Position numbers and translations under genes: made by a program. From positions 62,001-126,000 of the forward strand of contig JADJRI010000010.1 of the NCBI GenBank assembly GCA_016712275.1: a stretch of 64,000 nt of DNA. Direction: 5' to 3'. The notes beneath the pieces were generated by a model. That model made no database searches and was not told where the DNA came from. It worked only from the letters and a program-made list of their open reading frames with translations. The DNA comes from Planctomycetota bacterium (GTDB lineage: Bacteria > Planctomycetota > Phycisphaerae > UBA1845 > UTPLA1). Positions 1-9,265 of the stretch are shown here, one piece after another. How positions within the stretch are numbered: the stretch's first letter is position 1; the number at the start of each line of letters is the position of its first letter.

Positions 1-538
1 GCTCGAGCATGGGCTTCACATCTTCTTCGACAAAGATCTGATAATCCGGCACATGGATGTCATCCCGATCGCTGGAGAGGATGATCCATGCGATGGCTTC
101 TTCACCAAATTCGCGGCCGCTGACAACGGTGGGGTTGTCGAATTCGTCCTGAGGAATCTGATACTTGACGCGACGCAGGGCATCGGAGACGTCCTGTTTG
201 GCGATGTCCTGATCGGTGCCGACTTCAAATTCCAGTTCGACCGAGCCCTGTCCCTGCCGTGCGGTGCCGGTCATTTTCTTCAAGTTGCGGATGCTCTTGA
301 GCATGTCCTCCTGCTTATCGAGGATTTCGTGCTCGACTTCCTCAGGACTGGCGCCTTCCCACAGGGTTGTGACCGTCACCACGGGTTCGTCGATCGTCGG
401 TGTAAGCTGAACCGGAGCGCGGATGGGCGACGGCGCGATGGAAGGGGGAATAATCGCCAAAAGCCCGAAGAGCACCAGCAACAGCACACAGACCCAGACC
501 TTGACGGGGTTTTGAATAAAGTGATCGACAAATCGCAT
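1..538 (-). CDS. RND efflux transporter, inner-membrane pump (N-terminal part, cut by window edge)
   Basis: The reverse strand encodes an open frame that starts with ATG at 538 and runs off the left edge, about 179 residues. It begins MRFVDHFIQNPVKVWVCVLL, the short cytoplasmic lead and first membrane helix of AcrB/MdtB/CzcA-family pumps. A porter-domain start follows (PTIDEPVVTVTTLWEGASPE, then EEVEHEILDKQED), where family members recognise substrate in the periplasm. RND pumps use proton motive force to export drugs, metals or other compounds as part of a tripartite complex. The adaptor gene ends 9 bases upstream on the same strand, so the two form an operon. The substrate cannot be told from this fragment. 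Family assignment is secure; the subfamily is not. Confidence 0.9.
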   Translation of the reverse strand, partial: MRFVDHFIQNPVKVWVCVLLLVLFGLLAIIPPSIAPSPIRAPVQLTPTIDEPVVTVTTLWEGASPEEVEHEILDKQEDMLKSIRNLKKMTGTARQGQGSVELEFEVGTDQDIAKQDVSDALRRVKYQIPQDEFDNPTVVSGREFGEEAIAWIILSSDRDDIHVPDYQIFVEEDVKPMLE

Positions 539-547
539 GAGTAGAGC

Positions 548-1774
548 CTATTCTGACTTCCCGTTTCCAGTTTTCGCCTGCGCGGACTGCGGCATTGTTT
601 TTCCGGCTGATTCGCCTGCGACGGGCTGCGACGCAGGCATCGATTCGGACTTTTCGGGCTGGGGCGATCCCCCGGACATGATGATCACCGGACCCGGCGA
701 GAACATCATTTCGTTGCCTCGAATGACGACATCATCGCCGGCTTGTAATCCGGGGACATCGACCGCCACGCGATCGAGCACTTCTGAAATGATGCGAACC
801 GGTTTCATGTCCGCCACCGCGCCATCACCGGCTTTCTTGACTGTAAACAGAAATGTCATGGGTCCGCGTGTCACAATGGCGTCTTTGGGAACCACCAACT
901 GTTTTCCAATTGGACCCGATGCGAGGCTTCCGCGAACAAACATTCCGGCCTTAAGGGACCCATCGGAATTGGGAATGTCGATATCGACCGGAAAGGTCCG
1001 TGCCTGCTGATCAGCATCGGGAAGCACACGGGCCACTCGACCCAGAAATTCTTGATTGAGCGCGTCAACAAAAACCGGCGATTCCACACCGACCGGATTG
1101 AAGCCGATGTACGCCTCAGGCACGTTCAATCGCACGCGGGCCGTCGCAAGATCAATCATGGAAACAACCGCGCCGCCCTGCTCAACCCAGGAGCCGACCT
1201 CGGTCATCTTGCTCACGACATGGCCGTCAAACGGCGCGAGAACTTCTGTACGCTGGAGCGAATCCCGTAAACGCTCGCGAACAGCCTCTGCTGACTTGAG
1301 CGATGCCTCCGCCTGACTGACTCGCGCCCGCGCGGCCTCCAGATTGGCTGCGGCATCCACTTTTTCCTTTTCAGCCGCATCTGTAAAGGAATTGATACGA
1401 TCCTCCTCGAATTTTGCCTTGGTCAGGTCGGCCACGGCTACGCGAACGGCGGCCTGAAGATCGTCCACCCGCGCCTTGGCTTCCTCCAGATTATATCGAT
1501 GCTGAGTGTCGCGAAGTTTGCAAAGCAGATCGCCCTTTCGAACCGAATCCCCAATTTCGACAGGCAAATCCGTGACAAATCCCCAAACCTCCGCAGCCAC
1601 GGTCGTCCGCTTTTGGGGGTGGACTGTTCCGACCAAGCGGATGGTGGGCGCCAGGGACTCTTCGACCACTTTTGAGATTTCGACGCGCGCTGGCCCCCAT
1701 TGGCCGAATGCCGTGCCGGCGGACATCAGCAAGATCATTCCAGAAACGGTGTAGTGCCGGGACGGCTGAAACAT
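548..1774 (-). CDS. RND efflux periplasmic adaptor subunit (HlyD/AcrA family)
   Basis: A 408-residue membrane fusion protein. Residues 1-25 form a signal peptide ending near GTAFGQ. The barrel-sandwich/lipoyl half follows (TVAAEVWGFVTDLPVEIGD), then a coiled-coil hairpin at about 95-170, the second lipoyl half (VLAPFDGHVVSKMTEVGSWV), a beta-barrel domain and a membrane-proximal domain (AIVTRGPMTFLFTV). The last 35 residues are a Ser/Pro/Glu-rich tail. Such adaptors bridge an RND pump to an outer-membrane channel; the pump gene lies directly downstream with a 9-base gap. No outer-membrane factor gene is visible. The ATG at 1774 is chosen because it directly precedes the signal peptide. Confidence 0.92.
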   Translation of the reverse strand: MFQPSRHYTVSGMILLMSAGTAFGQWGPARVEISKVVEESLAPTIRLVGTVHPQKRTTVAAEVWGFVTDLPVEIGDSVRKGDLLCKLRDTQHRYNLEEAKARVDDLQAAVRVAVADLTKAKFEEDRINSFTDAAEKEKVDAAANLEAARARVSQAEASLKSAEAVRERLRDSLQRTEVLAPFDGHVVSKMTEVGSWVEQGGAVVSMIDLATARVRLNVPEAYIGFNPVGVESPVFVDALNQEFLGRVARVLPDADQQARTFPVDIDIPNSDGSLKAGMFVRGSLASGPIGKQLVVPKDAIVTRGPMTFLFTVKKAGDGAVADMKPVRIISEVLDRVAVDVPGLQAGDDVVIRGNEMMFSPGPVIIMSGGSPQPEKSESMPASQPVAGESAGKTMPQSAQAKTGNGKSE

Positions 1775-2137
1775 TTGACAACTTTCAAATTAGGGTGAAA
1801 GCCCGGCCGAACCGCAGACGGGATGTCATACCTGAGTATGGTAAGTGTTATGGGGCAGTTTCTCAACCTGCTTATCCCCCTGTTCCAGACGTCCCAGGGC
1901 TTCACTCTTCGATTTTTGCTGGACTTATGAGCAGGTCGGGGAATAAAATAAATGGCCAGTGTTTTGGCGTAGAATGCCGTGACCGCTGCGCGGTCGGGTC
2001 GTTCGCTGTTCCTAGATGGCAGATTTCGATTCAGTGGGGTCTGGGGACCAGCCTGTCCCGAATTCGGACCCTCGCGCGAGTCAATCGGTAGTGATTGGGG
2101 GTCCGGGGCCTTTGATTTGGACCCGGTTTCTGTCGAC

Positions 2138-4648
2138 ATGCCTGAAAATTGGGACGAAAAAAACCTGAGCCATTCGAATGAATTCCCGAAGCCGGGTTCC
2201 TTACCAGCATCGGCCAGGGAGCACTCGATCACTTCGCGCGGTATTCCGTTTGGCAGCGGCCTTGGAAAATACAGAATTCTGGATCGGGTTCGCACCGCCC
2301 ATCATGCCATTGTTTACAATGCACGCGACGCCATGCTGGATCGGCTTGTCGTGATCAAGCAATTGAATCCGGCCTTCTCGACGACCCATTGGCCTGCGGC
2401 GACTTCAAGCGAGAGGCGCAACTTCTGGCACGCGTGCCGAAGGATGCGCGCAATGTCATCGGAATTCACGAACTGATCGGGGACGATCAGGGCCTTTTCA
2501 TCGTCGAAGAATTTGTCAACGGCGACTGGCTTGAAACACTGATCACCAAGAGGAAGGTGGGCCAGGCGGACGCATTGCGCCTGCTAAAGTATGGCTGTCT
2601 CGGAATGCGGGCCCTGCATTCGAAGAAAATCGTCCATCGCGACATGCAGCCTTCGAGTCTTCTCATTTCGCCGAATGGCCAGGTTCGCATCGGAAATTTT
2701 GCATGCGCCGTTCATGAGGGAGACCATACCCCCCCGCCGATTATTCAAACGAAGTATGCCGCTCCGGAATTACAATTGGGAATGCCGCATGATGATCGCG
2801 TGGATATCTACTCGCTTGGCGATGACCGCATACGAAGTTTCGGTCGGTCGTCGCGCACTTCATGCCCATTTTTCCGTTATCACATCTGATGCCGAGTCGG
2901 CCGGTGAACGATGGCGTCAGTGGCATGGCGACATGAGCCTGATGCTCCCGAATGCGCGCGTATTGAATCCGGCGATTCCACCGGCATTGGCCTTCATTCT
3001 CCAGAAAATGACCTCCAAGGACGTGGACGAGCGATATGCCAGTGCGGATGAAGTTCTGCAAGACATTATTCGAAAGTTCACCGCACCGCGCGCCAATGTC
3101 GCACCGTCGTTGACGCGTGCCGCTTCGCCTCAATTGGTGGCTGAATCGCCGGCCTCGATGCCCGATGGCCCGGTTCTGCCAAAATCACATGCCCCTGTCG
3201 CGAAGCCGCCATCGCTTTTGCACCTTGTCAAGGCCGAAAAGTCCACGACGACGCATACCGTCCAAGTGGATCCGCAAGGCATTGTCGCTCGTGAGACAAA
3301 GAGTACAGACGAAGAACAAACGGCGAGACCAAGATCCGCCGGCCCGAGACCTACACATCCACATAGGCAATCTCCGCCATCGAATGGCCCTGCCCGCGCC
3401 GTCGCGTCGGTTAGAACTCGCAGTGTCTCTGCTTCAGTTCGTCCGAAAGGTCCGCCAAAAGTCGTCCCGACTCCGGCGCCGGTTGCCGAGCTCCCCAAGA
3501 AACAACGCACCATTCTACTTCCCACCGCCGCAGCTCTCCTATTTGTGGCATCGCTGGTGGTGGGCTTTTCGTACGCATGGCCGAAGTATTTTGTACGCCC
3601 CGCCCAGAAAACGGTGCAATCGATCATCGAAGAGGGCATGTCGCAATATCGCGCGGAATCCTATCAGGAAGCACGAGCGACATTTCTCAAGGCCAGCGTC
3701 ATGAGCGATGGCAATCCGCAACTGACGGCTGAAGCCAATCAGGCCGACACGATGCGGCTGCTTGTCGACGGTCAGCTTGCATTGCGAAGAGATGAATTCG
3801 CCAAGGTCGAGCAATCGCTATCAGAGGCGAGCGTACGTGGAGCCGATGTTGCAGCGTTGTCGAATTTGCGAAATCGGTTCCAGGCGAAACGTGACGCGTT
3901 GCGGCTTTCGGCCGAAGGTGTCAAGGCCGTTGAGGCGGGACGGTTCATCGATGCAGAGGCCAAAGTTACCGACTACGAAGAAAGCGCCAAAATGGCGGGC
4001 CTTGATCCCGAATCGCTCAAGAACAAGCTTTATCAGGAACGTGAAAACCGCGAATATGAGCAGGCGCTGGACCGGGCACGAGAGGCGCTCGCTGATAATA
4101 ACTTCGATTCCGCTACGCTCGCGCTTCGCGATGCCCAGGTGATTCGAAATACGACAGCCACCCGACAACTCCGACAGGATATTTTGGATGCCAAGTCGCG
4201 ACATGATTGGATGGTTCGCGGTGACAAGGCCATGAAAGAGCGTGACTTCGCCGCAGCAGAATCGGCCTATCAATCTGCCAACGCGGTGGACCCGACCGAC
4301 GAAATCGAGCAGAAACTGAAAGTGGCGTCATCGATGCGCCTGCTCAACGAAGCCCGTGACGAAGTCCGATCGGGCAATCTGCTTAATGCAAAAAAGAAGC
4401 TGGAAAACTCGCTCTGGAAATGGAACATGAACAAGTCCGCCCGGGCCAAACTCGTCGGTTTGACCAAGGCATTCGAAGCTGCGCAACTTGTCGAAAGTGG
4501 CGACCAGGAGTTTGTTCGGGGCAATTACGACGAGGCCATACGCTTGTACGAAAAAGCCATACCCGATCTGGTTGCGCCGGCTGACGAATTCGCAAAAGCC
4601 AAACTTCAGGAAGCCAGACAGGGAAAATCGCGGGCTTCCAAAAACTGA
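2138..4648 (+). CDS. Membrane-anchored protein pseudokinase with TPR-like C-terminal region (two frameshifts)
   Basis: Three overlapping frames join into one protein of about 837 residues. Reading shifts by loss of a base near 2380 and by a gain near 2820, where YSLGMTAYE would be restored. The N-terminal half has a Ser/Thr kinase fold: GKYRILDRV, VVIKQL (Lys kept), a helix-C Glu in FKREAQLL, HRD in VHRDMQPSSLL, and APELQ. However, the Gly-rich loop is absent (RTAHHAIVY), the HRD-loop Asn is Ser, and DFG is replaced by GNFA. I infer a pseudokinase. A proline-rich linker, one membrane helix (about residues 460-480) and helical TPR-like repeats follow, so the repeats should lie outside the membrane. 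It faces divergently away from the efflux operon. The ATG at 2138 is assumed. Confidence 0.75.
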
Positions 4649-4659
4649 TTTCCGCCAAT

Positions 4660-5463
4660 CTATCTGCTCAGCAGGAATGCCAGCACGTCGTACATGGTGT
4701 GGCAACCCACCGCCAATCCGAACCCACGCAATACAAATACCGCCGCCAGATAAGCGCCTGCAGCCGTTCGAAAGGCGAATTCACTGGCCGACCACGAGGA
4801 GTCCGAGCCAATGGGCGGATAGTGGTGCAGCGCAAAGAGCAGCGATGAAGCAATGACCGCGGCCGCCACGCCCGCAATCTGCTTCATTCCGCAAATGTCA
4901 ATAAGCAACAAGTTGAGCAGGCCAATGATGATCAGACGAAAGACCAGCTCTTCATAAATGCCGGCGCCGATGCTCAGAAGCAAATCTTCCTGCCAGGGTG
5001 ACGATCCGCCGCCGGTTCCGTGCCCCGTGTCGAACAGAGCATGAAGGTTTGTAAGACGGCCGTGTAGAAACAGCAATGGAATCGCGAGAAGAACGCTCTC
5101 GCCCGCCATGCCCAGGAGCGGCTGCCCGGGGACGCGCCACGGATTGCGCGTCGCAATGTGCCACACCAACAGCACTGCAACGAGCACCGCGCCCGGCAGA
5201 TAAGCACCGGTACCGCCAAACAAGCTGAAAAACCAATTCATGAGCTCTTCCGCGGCCAGGGAAGGTCTCATTTCGACCGGCGTATTCCGATAGAAAAAGC
5301 CCATGCCCAGTTCATAGGCAATGACCATGGGCAACAGGAAGACCAGACACTGCAACGGTCGATGGGTGACATCCCAGTAGGCTTCAGACAGCACCGGACG
5401 GGCGCGGCGCGAGCGTCTTTTCTGGGTTTTGGGAGGCTGCCTGTTTTTTGCGCGTCGTACCAT
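4660..5463 (-). CDS. CPBP-family intramembrane glutamic endopeptidase
   Basis: A 267-residue multi-pass membrane protein with the Abi/CaaX-protease (CPBP) motifs: GAGIYEELVFR (EExxxR), SSLLFALHHY and VGCHTMYDVLAF. These supply the glutamates and histidines of the active site in Rce1-type proteases. A basic, Arg/Lys-rich N-terminus precedes at least six hydrophobic helices. Family members cleave prenylated or membrane substrates or act in bacteriocin self-protection; nothing nearby points to a substrate. The gene converges on the pseudokinase gene with an 11-base gap and diverges from the endonuclease III-like gene. Confidence 0.88.
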   Translation of the reverse strand: MVRRAKNRQPPKTQKRRSRRARPVLSEAYWDVTHRPLQCLVFLLPMVIAYELGMGFFYRNTPVEMRPSLAAEELMNWFFSLFGGTGAYLPGAVLVAVLLVWHIATRNPWRVPGQPLLGMAGESVLLAIPLLFLHGRLTNLHALFDTGHGTGGGSSPWQEDLLLSIGAGIYEELVFRLIIIGLLNLLLIDICGMKQIAGVAAAVIASSLLFALHHYPPIGSDSSWSASEFAFRTAAGAYLAAVFVLRGFGLAVGCHTMYDVLAFLLSR

Positions 5464-5539
5464 CTTGATCCGTCAAGCGTTGCGGCCGGGAACATCCATG
5501 CGCCGTCAGTTCATTGCGGGTAAGATTCTCATTTATTCA

Positions 5540-6250
5540 ATGGCACGACGCAACAAGCAAATCCGCAATACCATAAACGCAAGGCCAAGAGCCAAAATCC
5601 GCCGGGAATTGCAGGCGATTTACGATGCTCTACTACGGGCCTATGGGCCGCGAAACTGGTGGCCCGGCGAGAGCAAGACTGAGGTCGTCATCGGCGCGAT
5701 TCTGACGCAAAACACGAATTGGAAAAATGTCGAAAAAGCGATGGAAAGACTGCGACATGGGAATCTCATCGACTGGAGCCGATTGCGGGACATCCCCAAT
5801 GAAGAATTGGCGGTGGTCATCAAACCCGCGGGCTATCAAAACCTGAAGGCGCGACGATTAAAGAACTTTGTGACATGGCTGTGGCAGCACCACGGCGGCT
5901 GCCTCGATCCATTGAAGGATGTGCCGCTTGATGAGATTCGGAAATCGCTTCTCTCGATCAACGGCATCGGGCCGGAGACCGCCGATTCAATCCTGCTTTA
6001 TGCATTGGAGCGTCCGAGCTTTGTGGTGGACACATTTACGGGGCGACTCGCACGGCGACACGGACTGATTCACCCCGCACACACATATGCGGAGCTGAAG
6101 CAATTATTCGAACTGCATCTCGCGCCGGATGTTGCCGGATACAATGAATATCACGCGCTGATCGTTGAAGTTGGAAAAAGGAATTGCGGCCCAACGCCTC
6201 GATGCGCCGGATGTCCGCTCGAACGATTCAAGCACTCAAGCTGCGATTAG
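5540..6250 (+). CDS. Endonuclease III-like HhH-GPD DNA glycosylase
   Basis: A 236-residue protein of the helix-hairpin-helix GPD superfamily, closest in layout to the endonuclease III-related COG2231 group. Visible features are VVIGAILTQNTNWKNVEKA, the hairpin LLSINGIGPETADSIL, the catalytic-Asp motif FVVDTFTGRLARRHG and a C-terminal Cys cluster spaced C-x5-C-x2-C-x9-C. The Lys that gives endonuclease III its lyase activity follows the hairpin (GRKTA); here the segment reads GPETA, so a monofunctional glycosylase is inferred. Proteins of this class remove damaged bases. The ATG at 5540 gives the conserved N-terminus; an in-frame ATG at 5498 is possible. Confidence 0.85.
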   Translation: MARRNKQIRNTINARPRAKIRRELQAIYDALLRAYGPRNWWPGESKTEVVIGAILTQNTNWKNVEKAMERLRHGNLIDWSRLRDIPNEELAVVIKPAGYQNLKARRLKNFVTWLWQHHGGCLDPLKDVPLDEIRKSLLSINGIGPETADSILLYALERPSFVVDTFTGRLARRHGLIHPAHTYAELKQLFELHLAPDVAGYNEYHALIVEVGKRNCGPTPRCAGCPLERFKHSSCD

Positions 6251-6350
6251 GTAACTAGTCGCGCGGTGCGCGGCCTAAGCACCAGTTCGGAAATATGAAT
6301 CGAGCCTTCGCCACAAGAGCGTCGCCCAAACCAAATCGTCCGATCTGCCA

Positions 6351-6503
6351 TCACGACATCGTCTTGTTCTTGTATACCTTATAAGCAATCAAGACGACTG
6401 GAATGCAAATCAGGCCGACCCAACTATACCATTCCATGACAAACACGCTGGGAGCCGGCTCATTTGCGGCATCTTGTGCAAGCATGAGTGCGTTCATGAG
6501 CAT
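6351..6503 (-). CDS. Small single-helix membrane protein, 50 aa
   Basis: A short reverse-strand frame starts at ATG 6503, with GGAGG nine bases upstream, and stops at 6351. The product has a polar N-terminal third (LAQDAANEPAPS), one hydrophobic helix (about residues 27-42, WVGLICIPVVLIAYKV) and a basic end (YKNKTMS). This gives an N-out/C-in single-pass topology by the positive-inside rule. I do not recognise a family. It stands alone between the glycosylase and hutH. The ribosome-binding site and clean topology support it; its small size limits confidence. Confidence 0.5.
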   Translation of the reverse strand: MLMNALMLAQDAANEPAPSVFVMEWYSWVGLICIPVVLIAYKVYKNKTMS

Positions 6504-6933
6504 ATGACCGAACCTCCAAAGGCTGATTCAAGCGAACATTTCGTGCAATGCATCAACACCGGCACATGCCGGACGGATGCAGTCTTTGCTTCCTGTGTCA
6601 GAACCATCGCTGACACACATTTACCGCATTCTTATAAGCCTGCCACGCCGCCTCTGTCAAGACCGTGAGACAAGTCGAATGCGGTCAAATCCCCAACAAT
6701 TCGCTGTCCCATTCGGTGGTGTGAATTCTACGGGGCCTAAGCTTGGGCGGACGATACGAATCAGCAGGAAGGATCTAACGGAATCAAGCGAAGGGACGAG
6801 AAAATTACCCACAACGTTTCGGCGGATTGCTGTTCTGAATCTATCAACATCAAAAGTCGGACAGCTTTCGGCATGATCGGCCCGATTCGACCCATGTGGC
6901 GAAGGGCCTGCAAACATCTATACTTGGTGCGTC
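6504..6933. other. Intergenic stretch without a supported gene
   Basis: About 430 bases between the small membrane protein and hutH. Several short frames are open on both strands, but none has a credible ribosome-binding site, domain or consistent codon use. The stretch probably holds the divergent promoters of its neighbours. I see no strong hairpin or repeat. Confidence 0.4.
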
Positions 6934-8403
6934 ATGAACCCGTCAAACTCAAATTCAAGCCCATCCGTTGCGGCCAGGATTGTTCTTGGCGACACCCGAT
7001 TGACTTTCGATCAACTCGATCCAACATTGCATTGGCCCCTTACTGTCGAGATCTCCGGGGACGCCCTGGCGCGCGTTCGTGCTTCGCGATCCGCCGTTGA
7101 ACAGCACCTGGCCACCGACAAGGCCATTTACGGTGTCAACACCGGTTTCGGCAAGCTTTGCAATGTGCGTATCCGCCGGACCAGCTTGCCAAGCTTCAAG
7201 TGAATCTCCTCTTGTCGCACGCGGTCGGCGTCGGGGCGTTTGCTCCGCCCGAAATCGTACGGTGGATGCTTCTCTTCAAGGTCAACGCCCTTTTGGCCGG
7301 GGCAAGCGGCGTGCAGCCGGACTGTATTCGTTAGCCTCGTCGACCGCTTAAATCGACTGCTGCTCCTTAGGGTGCCACCACGCGGTTCGCTGGGGGCGAG
7401 CGGCGATTTGGCGCCGCTCGCGCATCTTGTACTTCCGCTGCTTGGTCGCGGAGATGTTCTATACAACGGCCGCATCACTTCGGCCGCGGAAGCGATGCGG
7501 GCGTGTGGCATTCAAACGGTTGAACTGGGTGCGAAGGACGGGCTTGCCCTCATCAATGGCACGCAATTCATGCTTGCTTATGCGGCGGCCATCGTGATTC
7601 GCGCCCGGCGGCTTGCGAAACATGCCGACATCATCGCCACTCTGACGCTTGAAGCCGCCCGCGGAAGCCTCACGCCTTTCAGTGAAGAATTGGTCAATCT
7701 TCGGCCGCATCCCGGCATTCGCGAGACCTCGGAGAATATCCGGCGACTGATGGCGGAAAGCGAAATTCTGATTTCTCACGCAAACTGCGACAAGGTGCAG
7801 GACCCGTATAGCCTTCGATGCGTGCCTGCCGTGCATGGCGCCCTGTCAGGATGTCCGCTATTCCATGGAGAACCGTTGGCCTTTGCGCTGGATCACCTTG
7901 CCATGGCACTGACCGAGTGGGCAAACATTTCGGAGCGCAGAACCTACATGCTCACGCACGGGCCGGACGGACTTCCGCCATTGCTCATGAAAGATACCGG
8001 CCTGAACAGCGGATTCATGATTCCGCAATACACGTCTGCGGCCTTGCTCAATGAATGCAAGGTATTATGTACGCCGGCGAGTGTCGATTCGATTCCGAGC
8101 AGTCTGGGACAGGAAGACCACGTCAGCATGGGTGCCACGAGTGCGGTTAAATGTTGGCAGGTTATGGAAAACGTGGAAACGGTGCTGGCGATTGAAATGA
8201 TGTGCGCCGCACAGGGCCTCGATTATCGATTGCCGATTCAGCCCGGTGTCGGGCCCCGTATTGCCTTGGAGACCCTGCGACAGTCGATTCCGCATGCCGA
8301 GGAGGACCGGGAGTTTCGCGTCGATATCGCTGCATCCCTGGCGGCGCTGCGAAATTTGAAGGTGCTCCACGCGGTTGAAGGGAAAATCGGTGCTTTAAGA
8401 TGA
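6934..8403 (+). pseudogene. hutH: Histidine ammonia-lyase, broken by two frameshifts and an internal deletion
   Basis: HutH converts histidine to urocanate and ammonia with an MIO cofactor formed from Ala-Ser-Gly. That triad is present in LGASGDLAPLAHL. Other signatures are AIYGVNTGFGKLCNVRI, NCDKVQDPYSLRC, NSGFMIPQYTSAALL and QEDHVSMG. Reading shifts near 7173 (a C lost from a CCC run) and back near 7330. Near 7840 about 35 conserved residues are missing between VPAVHGA and the segment equivalent to LSGGNFHGEP, removing the SDNPL-type motif. As given the gene cannot encode a full enzyme of about 500 residues. No other hut genes are adjacent. The family call is certain; whether the damage is biological is not. 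Confidence 0.85.
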
Positions 8404-8494
8404 CATTGCACGTTTGGATTCGTGTTTCGTACCCGCCGATTTGATATAATCCACTGGTTGTTTGAGAGGACATTTTTTCAGCAGGAGTATTTCC

Positions 8495-8655
8495 ATGTCC
8501 AACGCCGAAGGCGGAATTTGTTTCGTGCTCAACCTGTTTCTCGCAACGCCCCAGCGCGTCTTTGATTTCTTCACGGGTTGGCTTTTCGATCTCATCCATC
8601 GAGCCAGCCCCAATTTCTTCCTGCGATCGGCGATGTGTTCGCATGCGGCTTCTGA
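8495..8655 (+). CDS. Paralogous Cys-flanked microprotein 1 (frameshifted)
   Basis: ATG at 8495 is preceded by AGGAG with a 7-base spacer. Residues 9-28 read CFVLNLFLATPQRVFDFFTG, matching residues 5-24 of the next two small genes. As given the frame would run on to 8719 with unrelated sequence. Shifting one frame near 8605 restores an ending AIGDVFACGF followed by TGA at 8655, which mirrors the F-x-C-x-x-stop ends of its paralogs. A TATAAT-like element lies at 8445-8450 with no clear -35 box. The product is about 53 residues, hydrophobic, with one Cys near each end. I know no matching family. Confidence 0.55.
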
Positions 8656-8806
8656 TCTGCCCGCTGCTCGAACAATGGCAGGCGTCGCTGCTACACCGGA
8701 TCGGCGTCGTTATTGCTGACGCGATCCTGGTGGTTCCACGCCCGGTCTTGGCCGGCAAATTCAAGCGGCCTGAAGCGAATCGTCGATCTTACGGTCGGAG
8801 GCGCCC

Positions 8807-8944
8807 ATGACCGTTTTTTGTACGTTGATCTCGCTGTTCTTTGGCCTTCCGCAGGCGGCCTACGACTTCTTCTTCGGCCTTGTCGGCGTCGATCCGCCGG
8901 ACTTGACATTTGGGATCGGTTCACTGTTTGGCTGCAACGTTTGA
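8807..8944 (+). CDS. Paralogous Cys-flanked microprotein 2, 45 aa
   Basis: ATG at 8807 has a perfect GGAGG at 8797-8801 with a 5-base spacer. The 45-residue product begins MTVF, continues CTLISLFFGLPQAAYDFFFG (residues 5-24), has a Pro-Pro-Asp turn at 30-32 and ends GIGSLFGCNV. It is hydrophobic and aromatic, with single Cys at positions 5 and 43. Residues 5-24 are identical to microprotein 1 at 9 of 20 positions. The whole protein is about one third identical to microprotein 3, which has exactly the same length and Cys positions. Function is unknown; membrane association or a small secreted/structural role is only inference. Confidence 0.65.
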   Translation: MTVFCTLISLFFGLPQAAYDFFFGLVGVDPPDLTFGIGSLFGCNV

Positions 8945-9127
8945 GCGGCGGCGTAGCGTTTGAGAAGCGTCCACATCGACGCCGCAATAGTCGCACCCCA
9001 TTTTTTGCCGATATTTTGAAAGACACACGGTGTGCGGCTGTACTTCCGGGTGTCGTTAATTTATCCTGTGAATTGTCAGATGCGCGAACGCATCGCGATG
9101 ACTCACACGAAATAGACGGAGTTTTGC

Positions 9128-9265
9128 ATGAATTTCCTTTGCACCCTGATCGACTGGTTCTTCGGACTGGCACAGTTTCTGGCCAACAACATTTATGGGT
9201 TCTTCGGCGCGACCATTCCCGATGTCAGCGCGACGTTCGACGCCATATTTGGCTGTGTGGCCTAA
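9128..9265 (+). CDS. Paralogous Cys-flanked microprotein 3, 45 aa
   Basis: ATG at 9128 has GGAG at 9118-9121 with a 6-base spacer. The product is 45 residues: MNFL, then CTLIDWFFGLAQFLANNIYG, then GFFGATIPDV, ending DAIFGCVA. Relative to microprotein 2 it keeps the start Met, CTLI, FFGL, Gln16, Gly24, Pro31-Asp32 and the FGC near the end. Cys are again at 5 and 43. Equal length, conserved spacing and independent ribosome-binding sites argue that these are real, recently duplicated genes. The 180 bases separating it from microprotein 2 hold nothing I recognise. Confidence 0.65.
   Translation: MNFLCTLIDWFFGLAQFLANNIYGFFGATIPDVSATFDAIFGCVA

Noticed and set aside
1841..1935. Inverted ACCTGCT/AGCAGGT pair upstream of the pseudokinase gene
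   Set aside because: Arms are only seven bases and about 60 bases apart, with no riboswitch-like core; chance is likely.
8462..8719. Reading microprotein 1 as an 85-residue protein in one frame
   Set aside because: Sequence after about residue 37 of the microprotein loses its hydrophobic character and paralog similarity, whereas the neighbouring frame restores the conserved ending.
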